Shown: piece by piece, positions 47,194 through 56,836 of the stretch
Numbering within the stretch: position 1 is the stretch's first letter
How the letters are laid out: the number at the start of each line of letters is the position of its first letter
Assembly: GCA_031295385.1 (NCBI GenBank)
Contig: JAUMOL010000012.1
Span: 1 to 64,000, forward strand
From: Collinsella sp.
Lineage (GTDB): Bacteria > Actinomycetota > Coriobacteriia > Coriobacteriales > Coriobacteriaceae
Direction: 5' to 3'
DNA: 64,000 bases
Made by a program: the position numbers and the translations under genes
Notes under the pieces: generated by a model
The model's database searches: none
The model's input: only the letters and a program-made list of their open reading frames with translations
Told to the model about the DNA's origin: nothing

Positions 47194-47892
47194 GTGTCCG
47201 CATTTCCGTTCGACGCCGTTATCTTTGACATGGACGGCGTCATTGTCGATACCGAGTATTACTACTTGGGCGAGACTGCCGCGTTTGCCAAGGAGCTTGG
47301 ACTTAATCTGACTCAAGAGGAGTTGAATGGGCAGGTCGGTACCTCGCATCAGTTCTTCCTGCATATGCTGGTCGATTGGTTTGAGCGCGCCGGTAAGGGA
47401 CACTTCACTGGCGAGGAGGCGTTGGCCCGTTGGGACGAGTGGGCGCATAAGCGTCCGCGTGACTATCAGGCTTTGATTAACCCAGGCGCCGTGGATACGA
47501 TTCGAGAGCTGCCGCGCCGTGGCGTTCGCGTGGCGCTTGCTAGCTCGTCTCCCATGGTTAGCATCGAGGAAGTGCTCAACGCATGCGGGCTGTCTGATGC
47601 CTTTGAGTATGTGGTGAGCGGCGAGCAGTTTAAGGAGAGCAAACCCGAGCCCGACATCTACCTGCATGCGCTGGACCTGCTGGGGCTGCCCGCGAATCGT
47701 TGCTGCTGCGTTGAGGATTCCGTTCCGGGCATTACCGCGGGTAAGCGAGCCGGCCTGACGGTCATTGCCAAGCGCGAGGAACGCTTTGGCTTTAGCCAGG
47801 ATGCCGCGGACAAGATTATCGACCAGCTGCCGGAGCTGCTCACGCTTTCTAAGGAGCGCGGTAGTTGCGCGTTTTTCGGGTCAGATGAGTAA
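47194..47892 (+). CDS. HAD hydrolase, beta-phosphoglucomutase-like
   Basis: 232 residues. FDMDGVIVDTEYYY (motif I), ASSSPMVSIEEV (motif II), KESKPEPDIYLHAL (motif III Lys) and CCVEDSVPGITAGKRAG (motif IV) with a helical cap typical of phosphoglucomutase or phosphatase members. GTG 47194 has AGGGAGGG upstream. Substrate unknown. Confidence 0.9.
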   Translation: MSAFPFDAVIFDMDGVIVDTEYYYLGETAAFAKELGLNLTQEELNGQVGTSHQFFLHMLVDWFERAGKGHFTGEEALARWDEWAHKRPRDYQALINPGAVDTIRELPRRGVRVALASSSPMVSIEEVLNACGLSDAFEYVVSGEQFKESKPEPDIYLHALDLLGLPANRCCCVEDSVPGITAGKRAGLTVIAKREERFGFSQDAADKIIDQLPELLTLSKERGSCAFFGSDE

Positions 47893-47936
47893 ATACCCGA
47901 CATTTTGGTGCGGCAGCAAGCATACTTTATGCTAAT

Positions 47937-47977
47937 GCGGGCTTAAGGGCTTGTTGAATGCCCTTGGGCCCGCTTTT
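47937..47977 (+). terminator. Terminator after the HAD genes
   Basis: GCGGGC...AAGGGC pairs with GCCCTT...GCCCGC (47937-47973), followed by TTTT, just before the GntR gene. Confidence 0.8.
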
Positions 47978-48003
47978 GACTTAATTGTGCTGGGAGAGGG
48001 TAT

Positions 48004-48747
48004 ATGCCACCGACTGAAGGGCTAACTGACGGTAAAGCAGCGATACCGCTGTACCAACAGGTCATTGATATCATTAAAAACGAAATCAACTCCGGCGCCT
48101 ACAAGGCAGGCGCGCGGATACCCAACGAATTCGAATTGGCTGAGAGCTATAAAGTTGGCCGCGTTACCGTGCGACGCGCTATTGAGGAGCTCGTCCAGCA
48201 GGGCTATCTAACGAAGCGACAGGGGAAAGGCACGTTCGTCAATGCCCCCAAGCTCAAGCGCAAGATTCGCCAGAAGGATGACGTCCAGAGTTTTTCGGAC
48301 GCATGCCGCGTTAACGGAATGGAACCGGGGGCGTGTGTCATTTCGAGAAAGATACTGCCGGCGGATTCTACCGAAGCACAGTTCTTTGGTGTTCCCGTTG
48401 GAACTGACTTGATTTGCGTCGAGCGTGTGCGTACTGCCGATGGCGTCCCCGTCATGCTTGAGAACAACATATACGTTTACGAGGACAACGCCTATCTATC
48501 AACGGCGCCTCTATCTAACCAATCCATTTTTGAGTTCGTGCGCAACCAGACTGGCCGCATGCCCGCGTTTACCGACCCGTGCACGCTCGAGATCGCGTGC
48601 GCATCGCCCGAGGTCGCTCGGTTGCTGGCGGTTCCCGTTGGCGAACCCTTGTTTTATATGGAAGCCTTCTTTTTCGATGAGCAACGGCGGCCGTTTATCA
48701 TCGGTCGTCAGCGGATCGTTGGGTCTCGCTACGTTTTTGACATCTAG
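48004..48747 (+). CDS. GntR/UTRA-family regulator of the frl operon
   Basis: 247 residues. Winged HTH (PLYQQVIDIIKNEINSGAY, GRVTVRRAIEELVQQGYL) and a C-terminal UTRA ligand domain. It lies directly upstream of the amidohydrolase/FrlB/FrlD operon on the same strand, like FrlR in Bacillus and E. coli. Ligand is probably a fructosamine 6-phosphate. The start ATG 48004 follows GGGAGAGGG. Confidence 0.88.
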   Translation: MPPTEGLTDGKAAIPLYQQVIDIIKNEINSGAYKAGARIPNEFELAESYKVGRVTVRRAIEELVQQGYLTKRQGKGTFVNAPKLKRKIRQKDDVQSFSDACRVNGMEPGACVISRKILPADSTEAQFFGVPVGTDLICVERVRTADGVPVMLENNIYVYEDNAYLSTAPLSNQSIFEFVRNQTGRMPAFTDPCTLEIACASPEVARLLAVPVGEPLFYMEAFFFDEQRRPFIIGRQRIVGSRYVFDI

Positions 48748-48857
48748 GACATTGCGAATGGAAACGCCCGGTGGATCATCTCACCGGGCGCTTCCATACC
48801 GTTCACGGCGCGAACGCGACCGTTCAACCGCGTTGCGGCAATCAGTTTGAAATAATC

Positions 48858-48905
48858 TTGATGACGGGAAAAGCTGCTGGTAATCTATAGAACGTCATAG
48901 AACGT
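48858..48905 (+). promoter_or_regulatory. frl operon promoter and repeat operator
   Basis: TTGATG (48858-48863), 17-base spacer, TAATCT (48881-48886). ATAGAACGT occurs twice right after it (48887-48895 and 48897-48905), at the expected transcription start; a likely GntR-type operator. Confidence 0.6.
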
Positions 48906-48965
48906 TTGCCTTATGCAAGCGTTGAAGCGAGATGCGATGCAGTCTCGAGTTCTTTGGAGGTATCT

Positions 48966-50429
48966 ATGTCAGATACGAAGGCGAAGAAGACAAACAGACG
49001 TTTTAAGTTCAAATTACCGCATGTCTATACGATCATGTTCTTGCTGATCGTTGTCTTTGCGGTCCTGACTTGGATCGTTCCCTCGGGTCAGTATCAGCGC
49101 AAGACGATTTCGACAGCGGCGGGCGAGCGTGAAGTCGCCGTTGCTGGAACCTATGAGCAGGTCGATAAGAACTACACCGATTCCGAGACCGGCGAGACCA
49201 TCAATCTGGGTCAGGATATCTTCGCGGTTCTGCAAGCGCCCACCAAGGGTATCCAAGAGGCTGCCGACGTCGTTGCGTTCGTCTTATTGATTGGCGGATC
49301 GTTCGCGATCATCACCAAGACCAACGCTTTGAATGCCGGCATGAGCCGTGTGATTAAAAAGCTCAAGAACAAGGACATCCTCATCATTCCCATCACGATG
49401 ACGTTGCTGTCCATTTGTGGCACTACGTTTGGTATGTCTGAGGAAGCCCTGCCGTTCTATGCCATCTTCATTCCCATCATGATGGGTATCGGTTATGACT
49501 CGATGACGGCATTCATCATCTGCTTCCTTGGTCCTAACCTGGGATATTGTGCTTCGACCATCGACCCGTTTAATGTTTTGATCGCCCAGGGCATCATTGG
49601 CATCGAGGGCAATCCTCAGCTGTGGCTGCGCGCCGTTTCTTGGGTCATCTTTACTGCCGTCGGTATCGCATGGGCCATGCGCTACGCTATGCGCGTCAAG
49701 AAAAACCCCGAGTCGTCCATTACGTACGAGGACGACAAGCTCAAGCGTGTTGAGTTTTCCGTGACCGATGCCTCCATCGAGGAAGAGTTCACTACCCGTC
49801 AGAAGCTTGTACTTATCGATTTTGCCTGCGGTATGGGCATTATCGTCTGGGGTCTTGTTACCCAGGGCTGGTACATGAATGAGATTTCCGCCGTGTTCCT
49901 TGGCATGGGCTTGCTTGCCGGTATCCTGGGCGGTCTTGACCAGCAGACGATCGCTGAGGAGTTCGTTAAGGGTCTCGCCGATTTTGCGTACGCTGCTATC
50001 GTTATCGGTATCGCTCGCGGTATTCTGGTCATCGCCGAGGGCGGCATGATCATCGACACCATCCTCCAGGCGCTCGCTACTGCGCTCGCCGGTGCACCCG
50101 CTGCCGTCTACACCACGTTTATGTATATCGTCCTTGGCCTGCTCTCTTTGCTGGTTCCCTCGAGTTCTGGACTTGCGGCGCTCACCATGCCCGTCATGGG
50201 TCCGCTGACCGAGCTTATGGGCCTCAATCCCGAAGCTGCCGTTACCGCGCTCCAGTTTGCTAATCAGACCATCAACACCATCAGTCCCGTGGCGGGCATG
50301 ACGGTCGCCGGCCTTGCCGTGGCTAAGATTTCGTTTGGCCAATGGTGGAAGACCATTTGGAAGTTCTTCATTTTCATGGTCGTCTTTGGCCTGATCGTAA
50401 CGGCAATCTCTGGCATGCTTCCGGTGTAG
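48966..50429 (+). CDS. YfcC-family transporter
   Basis: 487 residues, about 12 membrane helices. Belongs to the YfcC/DcuC-like anion and amino-acid carriers (YTIMFLLIVVFAVLTWIVPSGQY; IDPFNVLIAQG; PSSSGLAALTMPVMGPL). In this operon it probably imports the fructosamine or peptide substrate, a job done by FrlA (APC family) in E. coli and by an ABC system in Bacillus. TTGGAGG before ATG 48966. The amidohydrolase gene follows after 9 bases. Confidence 0.85.
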   Translation: MSDTKAKKTNRRFKFKLPHVYTIMFLLIVVFAVLTWIVPSGQYQRKTISTAAGEREVAVAGTYEQVDKNYTDSETGETINLGQDIFAVLQAPTKGIQEAADVVAFVLLIGGSFAIITKTNALNAGMSRVIKKLKNKDILIIPITMTLLSICGTTFGMSEEALPFYAIFIPIMMGIGYDSMTAFIICFLGPNLGYCASTIDPFNVLIAQGIIGIEGNPQLWLRAVSWVIFTAVGIAWAMRYAMRVKKNPESSITYEDDKLKRVEFSVTDASIEEEFTTRQKLVLIDFACGMGIIVWGLVTQGWYMNEISAVFLGMGLLAGILGGLDQQTIAEEFVKGLADFAYAAIVIGIARGILVIAEGGMIIDTILQALATALAGAPAAVYTTFMYIVLGLLSLLVPSSSGLAALTMPVMGPLTELMGLNPEAAVTALQFANQTINTISPVAGMTVAGLAVAKISFGQWWKTIWKFFIFMVVFGLIVTAISGMLPV

Positions 50430-50438
50430 GTGGTTGTG

Positions 50439-52022
50439 ATGTCTGATCGTTTAACGGTCCTGACGTCTAAGAGCGTCTTTACCGGTACGGGGGACCTGCC
50501 GTTCGAAGGTTTCGTAGCGGTCCGTGGCAATCGAATTGAGGCGGTTGGCACCAAGTGTGAGGTAGCTTCGTATTTGACCCAGGCGGACGAGGTAGTTGAT
50601 CTGGGCGACCGTACCGTCATGCCTGGCCTGATCGATGTGCATACCTTCTATACAGGCTGGGCGCTGCGGACGTTGGGGTCTGATCTGTCCGGCATCGCTG
50701 ATGCCAAAGAGGCCGTGTCGCTCTTGCGTGCATGGAAAGAAGATCATCCGGATTGCGCGGCGGCTTTTGGCCACAGCCTACCCGAAACGTTGGCATCGGA
50801 TGCCGAGAACGCAAATACGGCAGCTGTGTTTGACGATTGTTTTGGCGATATCCCTGTCGTCTGCTTTACACCGGGTGCGGAGACCTGCGTTCTCAATGCT
50901 GCCGCCAGTGCACGATACGGCTTTACACCCCAGGCGTGCTATGCCGAGAAGATCTGGCGCATGATGAGCGATTTCCTCGCGCTGCCCGAGGTGCGTGCCG
51001 GGTATTCGGACTACATGAGCATGCTTAACGAGCGCGGCGTTACCGCCATCAAGGAAATGGCGTTTGATGACTACTACGGCTTTGCCGACGAAATGGCTCG
51101 CCGTGAGGAATCTGGTGAGCTGACGGTTCGCGTCTCTATGATGTCGCAGCCGGTGGGTGCCGGTGCAAATCTGGCATATGCCCGCGAGGCGCGAGAGCGC
51201 TTCCGGGGACCGTTCGTTCGTTTTTCTGGCTTCAACCGTATGACCGATCGCGGCGTATGGGCGGGGCTTGCCGAGATGATTGATCCCTATGAGGACACAG
51301 CCGATGCGGGCGCTGCCGGCAAGACGGTCGTCGAGGAGCCAGAGTGGGATCTGATTGAGAACGAGATGCGTGCAATTGATGCTGACGGCTTCCGATATTC
51401 CTTGCATTGCCAGGGCGATGGCGCCGTTCGTCGCACCGTGGCGCTCTATGCCTCGCTGCCTCGAGACGAGCATGGACGGATGCTTCGCCGCCATGCGATT
51501 ACCGATCTCGAGAACTCTGACCCGACCGATCTTGTCAAGTTTGGCAAGTTAGGTGGAATTTGCGAGGTCTATCCGCAGATTCTGACGCTGGACCGGCGCG
51601 AGGATTGCCTGTCGATGATGCGTCGACAAATTGGCGAGACGCGACTTTTGCACAGCTGGAATCGCCGCGGCATGGAAGATTCCGGATGCACAGTGTGCTG
51701 TGGCACGGATTTGCCGCTGTTGATTCCGAGCTTGGGCGAGTCAATCTACAGTGCGTGCGGCGGATACTTCGACGACGGACTGCCCGTGAATGAGGTCAAC
51801 ACGCTGACGCTTGTCGAGCTCTTGTGCGCTTGGACTGCCGGGGGCGCGTACGACCTGATGCGCGAAGACGAGCTGGGTACGCTTGAGGTTGGCAAGCTTG
51901 CCGATATCTGCGTGCTCGATCGGGATGTGTTCGACCTCGATTATCGCGATGCACGTGATCTTGCGGTTGACATGACGATGTCGGACGGACAAATCGTGTT
52001 CGATCGAAATAAGGAGGCATAA
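50439..52022 (+). CDS. Amidohydrolase of the YtcJ type with altered metal motif
   Basis: 527 residues of the metal-dependent amidohydrolase superfamily. VMPGLIDVHTFYTGW occupies the place of the HxH metal motif, but the second His is Phe. Later, HCQGDGAVRRTV and CCGTDLPLLIPS match the HAxGDxA and SDxP regions of YtcJ proteins. Loss of one ligand suggests a single-metal or different chemistry. In the operon it could free a fructosamine from an acyl, peptide or amide conjugate. ATG 50439 has AGGTGG 5 bases upstream. Confidence 0.75.
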   Translation: MSDRLTVLTSKSVFTGTGDLPFEGFVAVRGNRIEAVGTKCEVASYLTQADEVVDLGDRTVMPGLIDVHTFYTGWALRTLGSDLSGIADAKEAVSLLRAWKEDHPDCAAAFGHSLPETLASDAENANTAAVFDDCFGDIPVVCFTPGAETCVLNAAASARYGFTPQACYAEKIWRMMSDFLALPEVRAGYSDYMSMLNERGVTAIKEMAFDDYYGFADEMARREESGELTVRVSMMSQPVGAGANLAYAREARERFRGPFVRFSGFNRMTDRGVWAGLAEMIDPYEDTADAGAAGKTVVEEPEWDLIENEMRAIDADGFRYSLHCQGDGAVRRTVALYASLPRDEHGRMLRRHAITDLENSDPTDLVKFGKLGGICEVYPQILTLDRREDCLSMMRRQIGETRLLHSWNRRGMEDSGCTVCCGTDLPLLIPSLGESIYSACGGYFDDGLPVNEVNTLTLVELLCAWTAGGAYDLMREDELGTLEVGKLADICVLDRDVFDLDYRDARDLAVDMTMSDGQIVFDRNKEA

Positions 52023-52023
52023 G

Positions 52024-52875
52024 ATGCCTGAATCCAAACCGACGCTGCGCCGCGAACAGATTGCGGGCATGAATATCCACTACATCATGTGGTCGCTCGA
52101 TTACTTCCTTGATGTGCAGCAGCGTTTGGGCTTTGAGTCCATTGAGCTGTGGTGCGCAGAGCCGCATGTGACGCTCGACCATACGGGCTACTTTGAGGCT
52201 GAGGTCCTGGCGAAAAAGGCTGCAGACCGTGGGCTTAGGTATCGTACTCTGTGCCCCGAGAATGTTGTCTATCCTTGGCAGTACTGCGCACGCAAGCCGC
52301 TGCATGAACAGCGCAGCCTGGCGTACTTTAAGCACGGCATTGAGCTTGCCGAGGTACTTGGGTGCGACCGTATGTCCGTCAACTCGGGCTGGGGCGACTG
52401 GGACGAGGACCGCGAGGAAGCCTGGAAGCGCAGCCGCGAGCACTTGTCCATTCTGGCGGAGTATGCCGGCGAGCACGGTCTGGTGCTTACGATGGAAAGC
52501 CTGCGTCCCGAGGAGAGCAACCTTGTGACGACGGTTTCCGATGCGAAGCGCATGATTGACGAGGTCGCGAGCCCGTATTTACAGCCCATGGTTGATACAA
52601 CCGCGATGGGCGTTGCTGGCGAGACGCTCGAGGACTGGTTTGCCACCTTTGGTGATGGGGCAATTCACGAGATGCACTTTATCGACGGTGACCCGTATGG
52701 CCATCTGGTGTGGGGCGATGGCAAGCACGATATGGACGCCTTCGTTGCCACACTCAACGTCCATGGTTTCGACGGCATGCTGGGCCAGGAAATTACGGAC
52801 GGTCGTTACTACGATGACCCGGCGGCGGCAGATGCCAAGAACATGGCCGCATTCGAGAAATATCTGATTGACTAA
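52024..52875 (+). CDS. Sugar isomerase/epimerase, FrlC-like
   Basis: 283 residues, xylose isomerase-like TIM-barrel. GFESIELWCAEPH, LTMESLRPEESNLV, PMVDTTAMGV and MHFIDGDPYGH give the metal-binding Glu, Asp, His residues. FrlC of E. coli epimerises psicoselysine to fructoselysine, which fits the operon. AGGAGG before ATG 52024, overlapping the previous gene's end. Confidence 0.8.
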   Translation: MPESKPTLRREQIAGMNIHYIMWSLDYFLDVQQRLGFESIELWCAEPHVTLDHTGYFEAEVLAKKAADRGLRYRTLCPENVVYPWQYCARKPLHEQRSLAYFKHGIELAEVLGCDRMSVNSGWGDWDEDREEAWKRSREHLSILAEYAGEHGLVLTMESLRPEESNLVTTVSDAKRMIDEVASPYLQPMVDTTAMGVAGETLEDWFATFGDGAIHEMHFIDGDPYGHLVWGDGKHDMDAFVATLNVHGFDGMLGQEITDGRYYDDPAAADAKNMAAFEKYLID

Positions 52876-52936
52876 AACAACTATCGGCCACGCAGCCAAC
52901 GTCATTGATTGCGGCCAAACAAGAAAGGAACTGGAT

Positions 52937-53905
52937 ATGAACGCACACGATCTGATCAAAGAGGCAATTGCCGAGAAGGGCAAGTTCGACAGCGTCTACT
53001 GGATTGCTTGCGGTGGCTCCATGATCGATTTGATCCCGGCCCATGAGCTTCTGCAGCGCGAGGCAACCACCTTCACTTCGTATATCTATACGGCTCGCGA
53101 GTTCGATATCATGCGTCCGCGTCGTCTGGGCGAGAAGTCCCTGGTCATCGCTTGTAGCCACAGTGGCAACACCCCTGAGGTCGTCGAGGGCTGCGAGATT
53201 GCCCTTGCTGCCGGCGCTACGGTGATCGCCCAGACCGACAACGCTGGATCTAAGATCGACACCGGTAAATGGACCACGTGGGTCTACCCGTGGGGCGAGG
53301 GCGTGCCGCAGGCCGAGGTCCCCGCTGGCATTTCGCTGTCGCTTGCGGCAGAGCTGCTCGATCAGCAGGAGGGTTACGCCGATCTTGCCGATATGTATGC
53401 CGGTATCGCCGAGATGGATAAGATTCTTCCCCCGGCACGCGAGAAGGTAAATGTCGAGCTGGGCGATCGCTTTGCCAAGCTTTGCCAGGAGCACGAGTTC
53501 TTCTATATTCTGGGCAGCGGTCCCAACTTTAGCCAGACCTACGGTTTCGCTATCTGCTCTCTTATGGAGATGCAGTGGCAGCACTGCAGCTACATCCACT
53601 CTGCCGAGTACTTCCACGGCCCCTTCGAGGCTACTCAGGATGGCGTTTTTTACTTCCTGCAGATGGGCTCCAGCGAGTGCCGTGCTATGGACGAGCGCGC
53701 CCTGGCGTTCCTTAAGACGCATACCGATACGCTGATGGTGCTCGATGCCAAGGAGTACGGTATGGAAGCCGTGCCGGCGAGCGTCCGTGCCTATCTGGAC
53801 CCGGTGCTGTTCTACGCCATGAACTGCGAGCTGCGTGCCGCACGCGGCAAGGTGTTTGATCACGATCCCGATTTCCGTCGCTATATGGGTGTTGTCGAGT
53901 ACTAG
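52937..53905 (+). CDS. frlB: Fructoselysine-6-phosphate deglycase-like (SIS)
   Basis: 322 residues, two SIS domains. IACGGSMIDLIPAHELL and IACSHSGNTPEVVE in the first, ILGSGPNFSQTYGFA in the second; SAEYFHGPFEAT has the conserved catalytic Glu/His region. Splits fructosamine 6-phosphate into glucose-6-P and an amine such as lysine. AAGAAAGG before ATG 52937. Followed by the matching kinase after 14 bases. Confidence 0.88.
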   Translation: MNAHDLIKEAIAEKGKFDSVYWIACGGSMIDLIPAHELLQREATTFTSYIYTAREFDIMRPRRLGEKSLVIACSHSGNTPEVVEGCEIALAAGATVIAQTDNAGSKIDTGKWTTWVYPWGEGVPQAEVPAGISLSLAAELLDQQEGYADLADMYAGIAEMDKILPPAREKVNVELGDRFAKLCQEHEFFYILGSGPNFSQTYGFAICSLMEMQWQHCSYIHSAEYFHGPFEATQDGVFYFLQMGSSECRAMDERALAFLKTHTDTLMVLDAKEYGMEAVPASVRAYLDPVLFYAMNCELRAARGKVFDHDPDFRRYMGVVEY

Positions 53906-53919
53906 AAGGAGCAAAGGCC

Positions 53920-54783
53920 ATGGCATTTAACGTTAACGCGCTCGGATTTGGCGACAACGTCGTCGATCGCTACGAGCATATCCACACCATGTATCCCGGC
54001 GGCAATGCGGTGAACTTCGCCGTTTATGCCAAGAAATGCGGTGCCGCACGCTCCGCATACATGGGCATTTTTGGCAATGATGCCGCTGCCGAGCATGTCA
54101 TTGCAAGCCTCGAGGATGAGGGTATCGAGCTTGACAAGTGCGAGCAGATGATTGGCGAGAACGGAGCGGCTCGCGTGACCGTCGTTGACGGTGACCGTGT
54201 CTTCCTCGGCTCCAACGAGGGCGGTATCCGTGGCGATGCGCGTTATGTCCTCGATCGCTTTGACCTTTCGTACATGAAGCAGTTCGATGTGGTTCATTCG
54301 GGCAACTATTGCTTTACCGAGCGCGAGCTGCCCAAGCTGAAGGCTGCGGGCGTCACGGTCTCTTTTGACTTTTCGGACGACTCCACCGACGAGTACTACG
54401 AGCAGATTGCGCCCTACGTCGATTTCGCTTTCTTTAGTGCGGCGGATGCCGCGAGTGAGGACGAGATTCGCGAGCGTCTGGCATGGGTGAAGGGCCTGGG
54501 TCCGCGTTTTGTGTCGGCTACGGCGGGCGCCGAGGGCTGCATTGCTTACGACGGCGAGCGTTATTACCGCCAGCTGGCTAAACCGGTAACGGACATGAAG
54601 GACACCATGGGGGCGGGCGACTCGTTCCTCACCTCGTTTTTGATGTGCTATCTCGATTCCGCCAAGCGCGGTGAGGATGGTTCTGAGGCTATTGAGCGGG
54701 CGCTTGACTTCGCGGCCAGGTTTGCCTCGACCGTATGCGGCATGGAAGGCTCTTGGGGCCACGGGGCGCCGATTTCCGAATAG
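53920..54783 (+). CDS. frlD: Fructoselysine 6-kinase-like (PfkB)
   Basis: 287 residues. Very like E. coli FrlD: LGFGDNVVDRY, YPGGNAVNFAVYAKKCG, VSFDFSDDS, and the PfkB catalytic DTMGAGDSF. Phosphorylates the sugar moiety at C6 before FrlB cleaves it. AAGGAG before ATG 53920. Last gene of the operon. Confidence 0.9.
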   Translation: MAFNVNALGFGDNVVDRYEHIHTMYPGGNAVNFAVYAKKCGAARSAYMGIFGNDAAAEHVIASLEDEGIELDKCEQMIGENGAARVTVVDGDRVFLGSNEGGIRGDARYVLDRFDLSYMKQFDVVHSGNYCFTERELPKLKAAGVTVSFDFSDDSTDEYYEQIAPYVDFAFFSAADAASEDEIRERLAWVKGLGPRFVSATAGAEGCIAYDGERYYRQLAKPVTDMKDTMGAGDSFLTSFLMCYLDSAKRGEDGSEAIERALDFAARFASTVCGMEGSWGHGAPISE

Positions 54784-54827
54784 CCGAGCGGGCTCAGGGA
54801 GCTGCATTAGTGCCTCCCTGTGACTCG

Positions 54828-55057
54828 GTGGTCAAAAAATGCCAAATATGAGTACTGTGACTAATTTAGTCGCAGCATAATTGACCCCTTCAGACGTGAT
54901 TTAAGCGTTTGGAGGGGTTTAAACTTGCGAAAATGTAGGAGGAATGACTGTAAAAGTGTTAGTTAATGGACAATCGTAGATCATTCTGGTGGTCGGAAAG
55001 CTCAAAGTAATGTCTCCATTTCGGTAACAGTACTCATATTTGACATTTTTTGACCAC
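54828..55057. mobile_element. 230-base element with 31-base inverted ends
   Basis: Arm 54828-54858 (GTGGTCAAAAAATGCCAAAT and on) is complementary to 55027-55057 with one mismatch over 31 bases. The interior is AT-rich, with no protein reading frame of note. It sits between frlD and the 3' end of tatD. The size and ends fit a MITE-like non-autonomous element, or a paired-end transcription stop. No clear target duplication is seen. Confidence 0.6.
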
Positions 55058-55062
55058 AGGGG

Positions 55063-55845
55063 TCAGCGAAGGCTAAAAACAGAGCGTGAATTTGCCAAAA
55101 CTGCCGACTCGATGTGCTTTGCGCCACAGTTTTTGAGTGAGGCGATGCGTTCTGAGGTCCATGCGAGCGATCTGATGAGCGACTGTGCGCTTGTTTCTGT
55201 GTTTGGTTCGGCTGGTGAATCGGTCTCGAGCAGTAGGCGGTCGAGTGGGATCTGTCGTGCGTATTCGCGACCGCGCTTGGTCGCGAGCATGCGTTCGTTG
55301 ACGGAAAAATAGCAGCCTGCATCGCGCGCGCGGACGAGTTCGTCCGAAGTACCGCTAAACCAGTGGAAGATGATAACGGGGGAGTCGGGGTTTGGGATGA
55401 GTAGTCCATGCGATTCGAGGACGTCCAGTACGGCTCCTGCCGAACGAACGGCATGAATTGATATCGCGCGTCCGGTAAGAGGATGCTGCACGAGCGTATC
55501 GCAGAGCCGGTCAAGTGCCTGTATTTGCAGCGGCTCGCTTCCGGCAAAGCGCGCGGAAAAGTCGAGTCCCACCTCGCCGATGTAGCGCTCTTGGGCTGCA
55601 ACTTCGCAAAGCAGATTGATTTCGGCAGGACCGCAGCGGCTGTCGGCAAGCCACCATGGGTGAAGCCCAATGCCGGCGATGATGTCCGGTTGGCGATGGG
55701 CGCGCTCGTTTGCGGCCGAAAAGTCACGTGGATCGACGCCGCAATCAAATAGGCCCAAGCCCAGTGCCGTCGCCTCATCGGCAACGGCGTCCGGGTGAGC
55801 CATCAAATCAAGATGGCAGTGTGCATCAAATAACCGGGGCTCCAT
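55063..55845 (-). CDS. TatD-family metal-dependent hydrolase
   Basis: 260 residues. RLFDAHCHLDLM (HxH), GEVGLDFS (Glu), ISIHAV, FHWFSG and LLLETDSPAEP (Asp) supply the metal ligands. TatD-type deoxyribonuclease activity is possible. The third segment reads HWFSG rather than HcFsG, within normal variation. The start ATG 55845 lies 14 bases after the upstream TcdA stop. Its end meets the inverted-end element at 54828-55057. Confidence 0.85.
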   Translation of the reverse strand: MEPRLFDAHCHLDLMAHPDAVADEATALGLGLFDCGVDPRDFSAANERAHRQPDIIAGIGLHPWWLADSRCGPAEINLLCEVAAQERYIGEVGLDFSARFAGSEPLQIQALDRLCDTLVQHPLTGRAISIHAVRSAGAVLDVLESHGLLIPNPDSPVIIFHWFSGTSDELVRARDAGCYFSVNERMLATKRGREYARQIPLDRLLLETDSPAEPNTETSAQSLIRSLAWTSERIASLKNCGAKHIESAVLANSRSVFSLR

Positions 55846-55859
55846 CTCGGCGCGCTCCG

Positions 55860-56657
55860 CTAGTCCAGGCGCTGGCCATCGGCGCGTACGCGCTCGGTGC
55901 CGCGCCCACTGATCTGGCGGATAACCTCGCCGGCAATCATCTGGCCCATGATGGGCGGCATATAGCTGGCGGTTCCCAGCTCGGTACGCTCGTGGATATT
56001 GGAAGGGTCGCGGGGCTGTGTCTTAACCGATTCCTCACAGCTAAACAGTACATGCAGGCTCTTGATTCCGCGTTTCTTGCATTCTTTGCGCATAATGCGG
56101 CTCATGGGGTCACGCACTGTATCGAAGATGTCGGCAAAGCGGAGGCACTCGGGATGGAGCTTGTTGGCCCCGCCCATGGAGCTAACCAAACGAATGTCGT
56201 GGTCCTGAGCATATTTGGCAATGGTGAGCTTGGCCGAGATGGTGTCGATGGCGTCGACGACGTAGTCGAGCTTGCCGTCCGTCTGCTCCAAAACGCTCGC
56301 GAAGAAATCATCGATGTTGTCGCTCAGCAAGTATTCAGTTCGCTTGATGACGGCAGCGGCGGGATTGATGTCGTGGATCATGGCTTCCATCACGTCAACC
56401 TTGCGCTTTCCGATGGTGCTGTGAAAGGCGATGGCCTGGCGATTGATATTGCTGGGCGCGATGACGTCCTTATCCAGAATGACGAAATGTCCGATGCCGC
56501 CGCGGGCGAGTGCCTCGCAGCAGTTGGAGCCCACGCCTCCGCAGCCGAGCACCAGCACCGTAGCATCGGCGAGCTTATCGAGTGCCTCGCGGCCCATGAT
56601 GATCTCGAGCTTGGTGTCGCGTGTCTCGATGGCGGCTGCGGCAGCGGTTTCGGTCAT
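55860..56657 (-). CDS. tcdA: tRNA threonylcarbamoyladenosine dehydratase
   Basis: 265 residues of the E1/ThiF family. LVLGCGGVGSNCCEALARGG binds ATP; DKDVIAPSNINRQ and VVDAIDTISAK are conserved. TcdA makes cyclic t6A at position 37 of tRNA. No C-terminal Cys needed for Ub-like transfer is expected. GGAGGATATTT before ATG 56657. Co-directional with tatD. Confidence 0.9.
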   Translation of the reverse strand: MTETAAAAAIETRDTKLEIIMGREALDKLADATVLVLGCGGVGSNCCEALARGGIGHFVILDKDVIAPSNINRQAIAFHSTIGKRKVDVMEAMIHDINPAAAVIKRTEYLLSDNIDDFFASVLEQTDGKLDYVVDAIDTISAKLTIAKYAQDHDIRLVSSMGGANKLHPECLRFADIFDTVRDPMSRIMRKECKKRGIKSLHVLFSCEESVKTQPRDPSNIHERTELGTASYMPPIMGQMIAGEVIRQISGRGTERVRADGQRLD

Positions 56658-56836
56658 AAATATCCTCCGATGGGGAAGCAGGTCGTGTTTTAGCTATCGC
56701 CATTATAGGTAATCGCCCATAGGTTGCGATGGCGTTTGCTTTGATGTGGTTTGAAGCAATGCGGTTAGATAGTTAGACAAACATCTAAATATTGAGTATA
56801 GTGTGCACGTCATGAGAGATGATGAAAGGAGGTCTT

